Shown here piece after piece: positions 7,319 to 17,000 of a DNA stretch of 42,897 nt; position 1 is the stretch's first letter, and each line of letters begins with the position of its first letter. Made by a program: the position numbers and the translations under genes. The notes beneath the pieces were generated by a model. It was not told the DNA's origin. It was given only the letters and a program-made list of their open reading frames with translations, and did not search any database. The stretch comes from Bradyrhizobium sp. 1 (GTDB lineage: Bacteria; Pseudomonadota; Alphaproteobacteria; Rhizobiales; Xanthobacteraceae), in contig NZ_JADPJH010000033.1 of the NCBI RefSeq assembly GCF_023073315.1, positions 321,612 through 364,508 on the forward strand, read 5' to 3'.

Positions 7319-7467
7319 TGGCGGGACTGCCGAAAGTATCCGTGGTAGGTCAGCAGGCAATACGGAAGTTGCTTCCTGCGGTCTTGGCACACGCCGGCGG
7401 AAGGTCAGACGCCATATAACGCGCTTGCCGCCGCTAAGAACGCTCGTGCAACGCGCAAGGCGGATCC

Positions 7468-8643
7468 TCAATAACGGGTGCCGGGAATGTATTTATCGAG
7501 GCGCGAGGGTGTCAGCTTGCCGTCGGGATGATAGCCGACGAGGTCGATCTTTCCGTCAAAATCAACGTCATGAAAAGAGATGTCCCACTTCTGGTCGCGA
7601 TTGCGATCTTCGACTGAGATATCCGTTTTACCGTCGAAGTTCGTATCGAGATGCGCCGAGATGGGCTTGGTGAGGTCGTCCGGCGTGACAAAGGAATAGT
7701 CCGGCTTGCCATCACAGTTCGTATCGAACTGCACGAGGATTGCTGTATTCTGCCGGTCCCTTCCCTCATACAATTTCACCGACTTGCAGGTCGCCGGTGC
7801 TTTCGCGGGGATTGGCGGGCCGGCCTTGGCGAGGAAGTCCTGGACATCGGCGATGGAGATCGCGAAGTTAAGCGCCTCGCCTTTGGCCTTGAAGGCGTTC
7901 ACGCCGATAAGCTTGCCGTCATCCGAGAGCAGCGGCCCGCCGGAGTTGCCGGGATTGATGGGTGTCTGCGTCTGGATAACGCTTGCTTTGTGCGAGCCTT
8001 CTTCGTCGCGCCATTCGTAATCTTTACGGTATTGGCTGATGAATCCCTTGGTGTAGGTCCAGGCTTCCCCGGTCGGATGCCCGATGGCGTGCACATCGGC
8101 ACCGACCTGAATGTCGGACTCGGAGCCGAGGACGATGGGCTTGACGTCGCGCGGGACGGAAGCAAGGCGAAGGAGGGCCAGGTCGTGGCCCGGATCGATC
8201 TTCACGACTTGCGCGATCTCGAAGTCGGCTTCGGACGGTTTGGTTCCCTCGGTTGGCGGCTTGAACAGAAGGCCGACTTTCTGAAAGCCCTTCACCACAT
8301 GCCAGTTGGTCAGGACCGTGTCGCCGGGCCCGATATAGGAGCCTGAACCGATGCTGGTGTCGGTAACCACGATGACGACCGAGGGCGAAAGCAGCCGGTA
8401 GATCTCGGAATCGTGCCGGCCGCGGCTGACGTAAGGCGCATCGGCGAGCTTGGCGCCCGCGTATTTGGTGACGAGCGAGTTGCCGAGGCCGCCCATGTCG
8501 TAAAGTTCGGGGCTGCTCTCAAGGGAGAGTGTGCTAGCGTTCTCAGGCGAGGCCGGTAGGGCCTTACCGACCAGGTCTGCCTGGGCCAAGGCTGTATCCG
8601 TGAGAGCGACGGCAATGAAGGCAGACAGGACGGCGCGTTTCAT
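7468..8643 (-). CDS. Exported trypsin-like (DegP-type) serine protease with calcium-loop repeats
   Basis: A 391-residue protease. Residues 1-22 form a signal peptide (MKRAVLSAF... ending ALAQA). The trypsin-fold catalytic triad is visible: His115 (LTNWHVV), Asp154 (PGHDLALLRL) and Ser234 (NPGNSGGPL). There is no PDZ domain. Instead the C terminus has four loops of the D-x-N/D-x-D-x-x-x-D type at about 307-315, 333-341, 346-354 and 359-367 (for example DTNFDGKTD, DVDFDGKID), resembling the calcium-binding loops of dockerin or EF-hand-like repeats. The start at 8643 gives the signal peptide; the frame extends 23 codons upstream without one. It is divergent from the CHAT protein gene, with the two 5' ends overlapping or very close. 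Export and calcium dependence are predictions. Confidence 0.87.
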   Translation of the reverse strand: MKRAVLSAFIAVALTDTALAQADLVGKALPASPENASTLSLESSPELYDMGGLGNSLVTKYAGAKLADAPYVSRGRHDSEIYRLLSPSVVIVVTDTSIGSGSYIGPGDTVLTNWHVVKGFQKVGLLFKPPTEGTKPSEADFEIAQVVKIDPGHDLALLRLASVPRDVKPIVLGSESDIQVGADVHAIGHPTGEAWTYTKGFISQYRKDYEWRDEEGSHKASVIQTQTPINPGNSGGPLLSDDGKLIGVNAFKAKGEALNFAISIADVQDFLAKAGPPIPAKAPATCKSVKLYEGRDRQNTAILVQFDTNCDGKPDYSFVTPDDLTKPISAHLDTNFDGKTDISVEDRNRDQKWDISFHDVDFDGKIDLVGYHPDGKLTPSRLDKYIPGTRY

Positions 8644-11600
8644 ACGATCGGGCTCCCCGTCCCTCTTGTCTGTGCTGGCAGCGATACTGCTTTGCACAAC
8701 CTTGCAGCTCATTCCCGCTTCGCGTGCACTTTCACAGCCCGCGCCGGATTTGGAAAGCCGAAAACAGGCCGCGTACCAGAAATTTCATCGCGGCCAGGTC
8801 CGTGAAGCCGGGCGCGAGATCGCCGGGCTTGTCAAGGAGACGACCGATGCGTCTGCCAAGGCTAACCTGCTGCGCGACCTGACAGAGATCTGTTCGACGG
8901 CCTACGAAGTCGGGTGCGCGATCGAATCCGAGGTCGCCGCTTATGAGATCATCAAAACGGACGAGAAGCTCAAACCGCTCTTCCCGGATCTCTATGCTTA
9001 CCTGCTTCGCGCGCAATTTTTCGCAAACAACGATCCGCAAGCGCGCAAGAGCCTCTTCCCGAACAACAAAGTCCCGTTCAATCCCGCGGCGTCTCCGTTT
9101 CCGGCGGTGATGGCCAATCTGACGGCCGTGAGCCACTTCCTGCTGTTGAACGAACACCAGTTAGCTGAGAAAGCCTACTCTACTGCGATCATGGGTCTTT
9201 TGCTCATGGACCCCAAGGACAAATACAGTATCTGCAAAGCGCTGGCCGAATTTCTGGAGTCGCTGATTTCGCAACAGGACATTGTGAGCGCGCAGGCGCT
9301 TGCACGCCTGATCGATCCCTACATGTCAGCCAATCTCAATCACGAAGGCCCGGTCTTTGCGGGTTACGTGCACATTATGACCCAGCTCGTCGCAATGACA
9401 ACCCGGTCCAAGCAGGTCGCCGGATTTCTTGAGGAGGCGATCCGGCTCAACGACCGTCTGGACATAAACGAAGGCGTAAAGCTCTACCGGACTTCGACAA
9501 GCAATAGCCTTGCATCGCTCTCCCTTCTCTTCGAAAGTGCCACTGACGAAGCTGCCGCCCTCCATGCGCGTCATCCCCTGCAAGCGCAGCGCGACGCAAT
9601 TATCGCACGCGGTCATTTCGAGACGCTGCAGGAGTTTTACTTCGGACTCTCCGAGTTGCTCATTTCCAGCTCCAGGGATCCATCGCTTATGGCGGCCTGG
9701 AAGTCGCACTTCGCGGCGATCCCTGCCGCATGGCAGCTCTCAGGATACGTCGCCGAGAACATTGAATCTTACCGTCATTTCGCACTTGGATTGATAGCTC
9801 CTCCAACTTCACGAGCGGAAGCCGCTGCATTGATTCAAACGGCGGCGCGGGAGCGGATTGAGGTCTTTGAAGGATTTCTGACGCGTCGCTTTGAAGGGTT
9901 TCAGCTGCCGACCTTGATCGACGCCCTTGTTATTCAGACGGCTCTGACGTCCCTTGTGGACTTCCCGCCACCTGATGCCGCCGACCTGGCGCTTAGGGGC
10001 AGCGAAATGCTTTCCCGCACGCTTCGGCATCAGACCAGCGATTTTGCCGTGCTGATTGGCGCCCAAAAGACCGAACGCGCGCGCGACACCGTACGCTCAT
10101 ATTATATCTTGCAGCAACAAAAGCGGCAGTGGGAACTTGATCAGATCAAGAACCTCATGGCTGGCAGCAAGAAGGAAGCTGGATATCTCATTACGACTTA
10201 CGCAGGCCTTACCGAGACAATTGTTCGGCTGGAAGACGCACTCACGAAAGATGCGGATTACGCCAAGGCGATCGGGTATCCGACGGCTGCACAAATTCAA
10301 ACGGTGCTCGAACCCAACGAGGTCTTTCTCACTTTCTTTCCCACGCTCAAGGGTATGGGTCGCCTTTGCATCTCGAAGACGGCGACGCTGTTTTCGGTAT
10401 CCGATGTCGACCCGCAAGTGGCGATCCTTGACGCCAAGCTGGTGCGATTGGCGCTGACGCAGGAGCGTGCGGCTGATGAGACGCTTGATAGCCAGTACCC
10501 GGTCCAATCGGCTGTTCGCCTCAGGGATCTTCTCTTCAAGGGTCTCGAATCCTGCGCGCAGCCTGGCTCGCTGGTCAATGCAGCGCCACCTGAGGAACTG
10601 TCGGGCATTCCGCTCGCGGCCTTGCTCGAGGAAGCGCCGCCCCGGCGGGGCGACGGATACGATCTGCTCGCGGCCCGCTGGCTTGGCAAGACATACAGGC
10701 TCGCGAGTTCGATCTCGGCACGTCATTTTCTTGGCACGCGCACGTCGATCTCGCACCAGCACGCGCCGCTGCCTTATCTCGGCATCGGCAATCCCTCCCT
10801 TTCCACGGTCACTCAACAGGCCAGTCTGACGCGCGGTGGCAATACCGACGCCTCTCTGCGCGGCGCCTTGAGCGAACTGGGATCGCTGCCGGAGACGGCG
10901 GACGAAATCACCAACGTCGGGCAACTCATGCGGGCTGCAAAAGGCGATGTGCTGCTGGGTACAGATGCGTCTGAGGAGAACTTCCGCACCAAGGATCTCG
11001 GCAAGTACGATATCATCCATTTCGCAACGCACGGGCTGCTGCGCAACGACATACCCGGCTTGAACGAGGCGTCGCTGGTTCTCACGCCCAAGGACTTGTC
11101 CGACAGTTTCGACGATGGATTGCTGACGGCACCGGAGATCACCCGGCTTCCGCTTGATGCGCGCCTTGTCGTTCTGTCGGCCTGCAATACGGCGCGGATG
11201 GATACATCGGCCGCAAATATCGGCATCACTGATCTCGCTGCCGCTTTCTCGGTTGCCGGATCGCCGACTTTGCTTGCATCGCTTTGGACCGTGGAAACCA
11301 ACGCCGCACATGATCTGATGCTGGCATTTTTCACAACCTGGAACGAACAGCACCCCAAGAGCGCCTCGGCAGCTCTGGCGGGAGGCATCGAACGGTACCT
11401 CGCCGGGGCTGACAGGGCTCATCACCACCCGCGCTTCTGGGCGCCTTTCATTGTCTTTGGCTATGGAGCCAGTTTGCCCGACGATGGCGTGAATTCAACA
11501 AACGCTACCTTTGATTATGCACCCTTTGGCAACGACGAGGTCGGAGAACTTTTCGATGCCAAACCCCTCGCAGGCCGCCTGATACTGTCGGCGATGGGCG

Positions 11601-12643
11601 ATTGGGATGGAAAATCGATGGCGAGCATCATCAGAGATGCTGAGCAGGACGGCGCCGGCTTTCCGGCCGCGTCGCACGACATCGCCGCCGGCCCTCTCTT
11701 CATCGATCAATCGCAGATCTATGCGCTTGGTTACCGGACGTCACCCCACCCTTACCCGGTTGTGCGGCGGCTCGCACCGGATGGCTCCAGGGTGTGGGAA
11801 AAGGCCTGGCCGGATCTCGAGGACAACTCGCCAGCGGGTGCGGTAAAGATTGGCAATGACATCGTGATGTTGTCAGGCTCGATTTATTCGCAGCAGACCG
11901 ACGAACGCGTGGCATATCTGACCCGGTTCGACGTGGATGGTCATGAGATCGCGCGCAAAGAGATCAAGCTCGGAAAGTCCGCGTTTATTGTCGGCCGATC
12001 GACGTTGCTCTCAAAGCTCGGTCCCGATCCCGTGCTCGTCGTCAACTTGCGGCAATTTGGCAATTTTGGTGCGAACGAAGCTCTCTTCGGCCTGCCGACC
12101 CTCTGCGACGGGCCGCGCCAAACGGTACTCTATCTGTTGGACAGCTCAACTTTCGAAATCAAGAAGACCCTTACGATCCCGGACTTTCAGGCTTTTGGCG
12201 CCGATGGTGGCGACGGCCAGCTCAAGATCGGCGGCCAGACGCGCGGAGCCTGCGAGGCTGGCGGCAAGGGACTTCTCCTCCAGGTTGGCCCGCAATTTAC
12301 ATCCTCCGCGCTGTGGAAGGATGATGATCCGTTTCCGTCTAACGTCCAGTCTGTGGCGAGTGAGCAGGGCGAGACATTTTTCTCCGTGAAGCGGCAGCGT
12401 CCGATTGGCGTGCGGCGCCTCGGCGTCACAACAGCAGAGACGGGCTCGAAGCGATGGGGCGATAGTGGCGACGAGCTTCTCGAGTTTTCGATCTTCAAGA
12501 TCGGACCGAATGGTGGGGCCGTCCCTTCCTACAATTCCGCCTTCGGTCTGAGTGCCTTTGCCCAGGGACTTGTGTTCGACCGGGGCAAACCGGTCATCTA
12601 TGGCAGTCTCGGCGGCAGGCCGGCCCTTTCAACGCGACAATAA
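8615..12643 (+). CDS. Exported CHAT-domain protease with helical repeats and C-terminal repeat domain
   Basis: A ~1340-residue protein. An N-terminal hydrophobic segment (LSVLAAILLCTTLQLI) ends in a plausible signal cleavage region (ASRALSQ). Then come ~500 residues of TPR-like helical repeats and a CHAT (caspase-related) domain around residues 640-960 with catalytic His806 (HFATHG) and Cys857 (LSACNTA). The last ~370 residues are beta-rich, with L-x-P-D-G-S-x-V-W-E-K-A-W-like strands suggesting a propeller. ATG 8615 would overlap the divergent protease gene by 29 bp; GTG 8672 gives a shorter signal peptide without overlap and may be the true start. CHAT proteins are proteases often used in conflict systems; an exported one beside an exported trypsin-like protease suggests a pair acting in the periplasm. 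Confidence 0.85.
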   Translation: MKADRTARFIRSGSPSLLSVLAAILLCTTLQLIPASRALSQPAPDLESRKQAAYQKFHRGQVREAGREIAGLVKETTDASAKANLLRDLTEICSTAYEVGCAIESEVAAYEIIKTDEKLKPLFPDLYAYLLRAQFFANNDPQARKSLFPNNKVPFNPAASPFPAVMANLTAVSHFLLLNEHQLAEKAYSTAIMGLLLMDPKDKYSICKALAEFLESLISQQDIVSAQALARLIDPYMSANLNHEGPVFAGYVHIMTQLVAMTTRSKQVAGFLEEAIRLNDRLDINEGVKLYRTSTSNSLASLSLLFESATDEAAALHARHPLQAQRDAIIARGHFETLQEFYFGLSELLISSSRDPSLMAAWKSHFAAIPAAWQLSGYVAENIESYRHFALGLIAPPTSRAEAAALIQTAARERIEVFEGFLTRRFEGFQLPTLIDALVIQTALTSLVDFPPPDAADLALRGSEMLSRTLRHQTSDFAVLIGAQKTERARDTVRSYYILQQQKRQWELDQIKNLMAGSKKEAGYLITTYAGLTETIVRLEDALTKDADYAKAIGYPTAAQIQTVLEPNEVFLTFFPTLKGMGRLCISKTATLFSVSDVDPQVAILDAKLVRLALTQERAADETLDSQYPVQSAVRLRDLLFKGLESCAQPGSLVNAAPPEELSGIPLAALLEEAPPRRGDGYDLLAARWLGKTYRLASSISARHFLGTRTSISHQHAPLPYLGIGNPSLSTVTQQASLTRGGNTDASLRGALSELGSLPETADEITNVGQLMRAAKGDVLLGTDASEENFRTKDLGKYDIIHFATHGLLRNDIPGLNEASLVLTPKDLSDSFDDGLLTAPEITRLPLDARLVVLSACNTARMDTSAANIGITDLAAAFSVAGSPTLLASLWTVETNAAHDLMLAFFTTWNEQHPKSASAALAGGIERYLAGADRAHHHPRFWAPFIVFGYGASLPDDGVNSTNATFDYAPFGNDEVGELFDAKPLAGRLILSAMGDWDGKSMASIIRDAEQDGAGFPAASHDIAAGPLFIDQSQIYALGYRTSPHPYPVVRRLAPDGSRVWEKAWPDLEDNSPAGAVKIGNDIVMLSGSIYSQQTDERVAYLTRFDVDGHEIARKEIKLGKSAFIVGRSTLLSKLGPDPVLVVNLRQFGNFGANEALFGLPTLCDGPRQTVLYLLDSSTFEIKKTLTIPDFQAFGADGGDGQLKIGGQTRGACEAGGKGLLLQVGPQFTSSALWKDDDPFPSNVQSVASEQGETFFSVKRQRPIGVRRLGVTTAETGSKRWGDSGDELLEFSIFKIGPNGGAVPSYNSAFGLSAFAQGLVFDRGKPVIYGSLGGRPALSTRQ

Positions 12644-13206
12644 TGGCTGCCTCCCTCACTTCGATGAGCCGTTTTAGAGAAACGAACCCCGTTACATTTA
12701 CTCGTAAGCTTTTGTTAGAAACCTTATCAGTTGACGAATTGGCTCCGTTTACCGCCAAAGCCTGTCAGTTCAGGGCAAGGGCAACATTAATCTCCCTAGC
12801 AGTTTCCTCGATCAACTGCGCATGCAAGGGCATGCGCGTCAGCTCAACCGTAAGTCCGGCTGTCTCGCCGACTACCTGCTCGACAGTTAGCTAGACTGTC
12901 TCTACTGGGACGCGAAGCTGTATGCGCTGGCGCGAATCACTTTTTGTCGTGTCACGTACCTCATAAACGGGTGAAATACCCCATAAGTGAGTGACGTTCG
13001 GCCGCGAAATTGGCCTAGCGAACACTGCAAAACCGAGCGAAGTCGTGCATCGTGGATTTTTCGGCCATGCGCGATCGATGCAGCTTTGGTTAACATAGCG
13101 TTACGCAACCAGTCCGACCAGGTTCACCCAGGATGGCGCGTTATCGCGTCGCTCGCAAGCCAACCCGCTTGCGCCGGACGAGACTGATCCGTATCGCCAC
13201 CTGTGC
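12644..13206. other. 563-bp stretch without a recognisable gene
   Basis: No convincing coding sequence on either strand; the short frames here have no RBS or family pattern. It holds an inverted repeat GCGCATGC / GCATGCGC (12818-12825 and 12830-12837) with a 4-base loop, and a site around 12702-12730 (ACTCGTAAG, 14 bases, CTTATCAGT) that matches another site near 35.4 kb. It also separates the CHAT gene from the Hachiman-type pair. Confidence 0.5.
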
Positions 13207-14061
13207 GTGCCAGGGGTGGCGGAATCAATTGCTTTCGTCGTAAGGACTGCGATCGATCCAAATCCTGCGCGGAAGGCGACCCGGGTGGCTCAATTCGACT
13301 GGTGCACTTCACTCGATGGTAAGGTCGGAAACCATCACCGGCGGATCATGACCGGGATGACTGCAATGCTCGACGCCGGGATCAAGGCGGCCGCCGCGGT
13401 AGTTCCTGGTCATTACGCGTCGCCGGAACGGGTCGCCCACGCGCTCCGTCGCCTCGGCAAGACGGGGGCCGCAAAGCTCATCGAAGACAAGCTTCCGACT
13501 ACGAAGCAGATGCGATCGGGTGATCTCGGTGAGATCTTCGCCACGGAATGGATCGACGCGTATAGCGGAGGTTATCGCGCGCCGATCAAGCGCCTGCGAT
13601 GGAAAGACCACCGCAACATGGCGATGCGCGGCGACGATGTCATCGGCATGAAGCTGAACGGCCAGACGCAACGTCTGCTGTTTCTCAAGACGGAAGCCAA
13701 GAGTCGCGGCCTGCTCACCGCCCAGGTCGTCGCCGAGGCCCGCGCCGGCCTGGACAAGGACGGCGGCCTTCCGTCGGCTCACGCGCTCACGTTCATTTCC
13801 GAGTGTCTGTTCGCGATGGACGAAATTGAGCTGGTCGACGCGATCGACGACGCGCAACGGAAGCACGGCATCCCGGGGCAGAGCGTGACGCATCTGATGT
13901 TCGTCTTCACGGGCAACGCTCCCGAAACCATGCTCACGAACGCGCTGCAGAACTACGCCGGCTCGATCGGCCAGTGGGGCATTGGTCTCCACGTGGACGG
14001 CCACGGCAAGTTCATCGGTGCGGTCTACGATATGGTGATCGGTGATGCCAACAACGCCTGA
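13207..14061 (+). CDS. hamA: HamA-like nuclease subunit (DUF1837) of a Hachiman-type system
   Basis: A protein of up to 284 residues with the core of DUF1837/HamA: SGDLGEIFATEW (residues 104-115, Glu109), RLRWKDHRNMAMRGDDVIG (129-147, Asp143/Asp144) and LKTEAKSR (160-167, Glu163-x-Lys165). Together these give a PD-(D/E)xK-like nuclease site. In Hachiman, HamA is held by the helicase HamB and degrades DNA when infection is sensed. The GTG at 13207 is the first start in the frame; no clear ribosome site is seen and later starts (for example ATG near 13348) are possible. It overlaps the helicase gene start by 17 bp, so the two are coupled. An AbpA-type assignment is an alternative, since both share DUF1837. 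Confidence 0.8.
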   Translation: MPGVAESIAFVVRTAIDPNPARKATRVAQFDWCTSLDGKVGNHHRRIMTGMTAMLDAGIKAAAAVVPGHYASPERVAHALRRLGKTGAAKLIEDKLPTTKQMRSGDLGEIFATEWIDAYSGGYRAPIKRLRWKDHRNMAMRGDDVIGMKLNGQTQRLLFLKTEAKSRGLLTAQVVAEARAGLDKDGGLPSAHALTFISECLFAMDEIELVDAIDDAQRKHGIPGQSVTHLMFVFTGNAPETMLTNALQNYAGSIGQWGIGLHVDGHGKFIGAVYDMVIGDANNA

Positions 14062-17000
14062 AGCGATCGCGGCCCGCATCGAGGAAGCCGTGACCGCCGG
14101 GTTTCGCGGCAACCTGATCGCGCGAGGCCAGGCGCGCGCGATCATCTGGCGGGACGGCACCCTGCCGGCGGACGCTCCGGCGTTCGCGCCGCAGCTCAGC
14201 TACGATCTGCATTCCTACGGATACTCGCTGTTCGGACTCGGGCTCCGCCTTCTCGAACTCGGAGGCGACCCGACCCGGGCCCGGAGCGCCTTCGAACAGG
14301 CCGCCACCGCGCTCGAGTCGGTGATCGCCAAAGGCAATCGGGGCGAGGTCGACCGCGACTTCCATTTCGTCATGGCTGCGGCGAGCTACCATCTCGCCCA
14401 TTATTCGGCGCGCGCCTACTCGCTGCTCGCGATCGTCGAGGCCGACGAGAACTTCTCTCCGACGGAGCGCGTGCTCGCCCAACTGATGCGGCGGAATTTC
14501 CGTGATTTCCGACGCACGGCGCTGGACTACCGGGCCTCTGCAAACGGCAGCGACGGGCAAATCGTCCACGCCATCCAGGCGGCTCTGGAATCTGCCGCCG
14601 AAGCCGGCGGTGACGATTTTCTGTTCGACGGCCTCGACACGGCGTTGACGGACGGGTTCATGGCGGCGATGTCCCTGTTCGTACAGGCGGTGGAACGCGG
14701 CGAGCGCGGTCTCGTCGACCAGGCGGTCGAACGCCTCCGGACTGGGCTTGCGATCTGCGGCGAATTGAACATGTTGCCGCAATGGTGGACCCATCGCGTC
14801 GCCATCCATCTCATCCGAGACCTTTGGTCGAATACGTTCCATGAAAGGGTGCCGGTTCAGCCGACCGGCGGCCCGGCGGCGGACTGGGCGCGTCTGCGCG
14901 AACTGTTCATCGCTCTGTTGCAGAGCCGGATCAAAGCGGAGGTGGACTTGTGGCCCTCCCAGGTCGATGCGGCCGGCCGCGCCGTGGAGCAATCCGACGA
15001 CCTGGTCGTTTCGCTTCCGACGAGCGCCGGCAAGACCCGCATCGCGGAGCTTTGCATCCTGCGCTGTCTCGCGGGCGGCAAGCGAGTGGTCTTCATTACG
15101 CCGTTGCGCGCGCTGTCGGCGCAGACGGAAACGACCTTGCAACGCACCTTCGGCCCCCTCGGTAAGACGATATCGGCGCTCTACGGCAGCATCGGCGTCA
15201 GTGGCTTCGACGAGGACGCCATCCGGGAACGCGACATCGTGGTGGCGACGCCGGAAAAGCTCGACTTCGCCCTCCGGAACGACCCTTCCCTTCTCGACGA
15301 TGTCGGCCTGCTCGTATTCGATGAAGGGCACATGATCGGTCCCGACGAGCGGGAGGTCCGCTACGAAGTTCAGATCCAACGACTGCTACGCCGTCCGGAC
15401 GCGGCGAAGCGTCGGATCGTGTGCCTGTCGGCGATCTTGCCGGACGGCGAACAACTCGACGATTTCGCCGCCTGGCTGCGGCGAGACCAACCGGGTGGCG
15501 TGATCAAGCACGATTGGCGACCGACCCGATTGCGGTTCGGCGAGGTCGTCTGGTCGAAATCCTCGTCCTCGGCGCGGCTCAACCTGCGCGTCGGCGATGA
15601 GCGTCCGTGGGTCCGGCGGTTTATCATTGGAGCGGTTCCGCCAAAATGGGCGCCGCCTAAGCGCGAGCGCACAATTCCATTCCCGAAGAATCATCAGGAA
15701 CTCTGCCTCGCTACTGCGTGGCGACTAGTCGAGGACAAGCAGACCGTCCTTATTTTTTGTCCGCAACGCCGAAGCGTTGAGCCTTTCGCGAAAGTCGTCG
15801 TCGACCTGCACGAACGCGGCGCGCTTCGCTCTCTGCTCGAAGCCGACCCTTCCGTGCTGAAGACCGCGATCGCACTGGGCGAGGAGTGGCTGGGTACGAA
15901 CAGCGCGATCCTGAAATGTCTCCGCATCGGGGTCGCGCTCCACCACGGCGCGTTGCCGACCGCCTACCGCAAGGAGATCGAGCGTCTGCTGCGCGAAAAC
16001 GTCCTCAGAGTCACCATCTCGTCGCCGACGCTCGCGCAAGGACTAAATCTGTCCGCGACTGCTGTGATCATGCAGTCCCTGCATCGCTCCGGCGAACTGA
16101 TCAAGATATCCGAGTTCAAGAACGTCATCGGCCGGGCCGGCCGTGCGTACGTCGACGTCGAGGGCATCGTGCTCTTTCCGATGTACGACGACATCGCGAA
16201 GAAACAGAAGAGCTGGGAAGCGCTGATCGAGGATCTCGGCGCGCGCAACATGGAGAGCGGGCTGATCCAGTTGATGATCGCGCTCCTGAGTCGAATGAGC
16301 GTTCGCGTCGGCGGCGACGTCGCCCAACTGACGGAATACGTCGTCAACAACGCGGCCGCGTGGGAATTTCCTGAGATCGCGAACGAGAAGGGCGATGTAC
16401 GCGAAAGAGCCATCGAGGGCTGGCAGCGCAACATCGCGACGCTTGACACCGCCATCCTGAGCCTCATCGGCGAAGCCGATGTACCGGATGGTTCGATCGA
16501 GGCCGCGCTCGACGGCATCCTGCAGTCATCCCTCTGGCACCGCCGGTTGCAGCGTTACAACGCGACGGTTCGGAGCGCGTTGATGGCGGGTCTTGTCGCA
16601 CGCAGCCGCCACGTGTGGAAACATTCAGACGCTGCGCGCCGTCGGGGCTACTTTCTCGCCGGCGTGGGCCTCTCCGCCGGACATTCGCTCGACGCCATCG
16701 CGCCGGAGGCGAATCCGCTTCTGGTGCGGGCCAACGTTGCGATCGCGCAGGGCGACACCGACACTGCAATCAAAGCGATCACGCGCTTCGCCGAACTCGC
16801 CTTCGCATTCCAGCCGTTCGTCCCGGACCCTATGCCCGACGACTGGCGGGACGTCCTGAAGGTCTGGTTGCTCGGTCGATCCCTCGCGTCGACGGCACTT
16901 GGTCACGAAACCGAGACGCTTCGCTTCATCGAGGGGGGCCTGGTCTTCAAGCTCCCTTGGGCGCTCGAAGCCATACGCGTCCGCGCCACGACGCACGGCG

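Noticed and set aside
10097..11428. A 443-codon frame on the minus strand.
   Set aside because: It is antisense to the CHAT catalytic region, whose motifs are clear; the minus-strand frame is Arg/Gln-rich without motifs.
12643..12894. An 83-codon frame starting at the CHAT stop.
   Set aside because: It has no family pattern and no ribosome site; Ser/Thr-rich composition fits noncoding DNA.
14012..15379. A 455-codon frame on the minus strand.
   Set aside because: It is antisense to the helicase gene, including the Walker A region, and has Arg-rich shadow composition.
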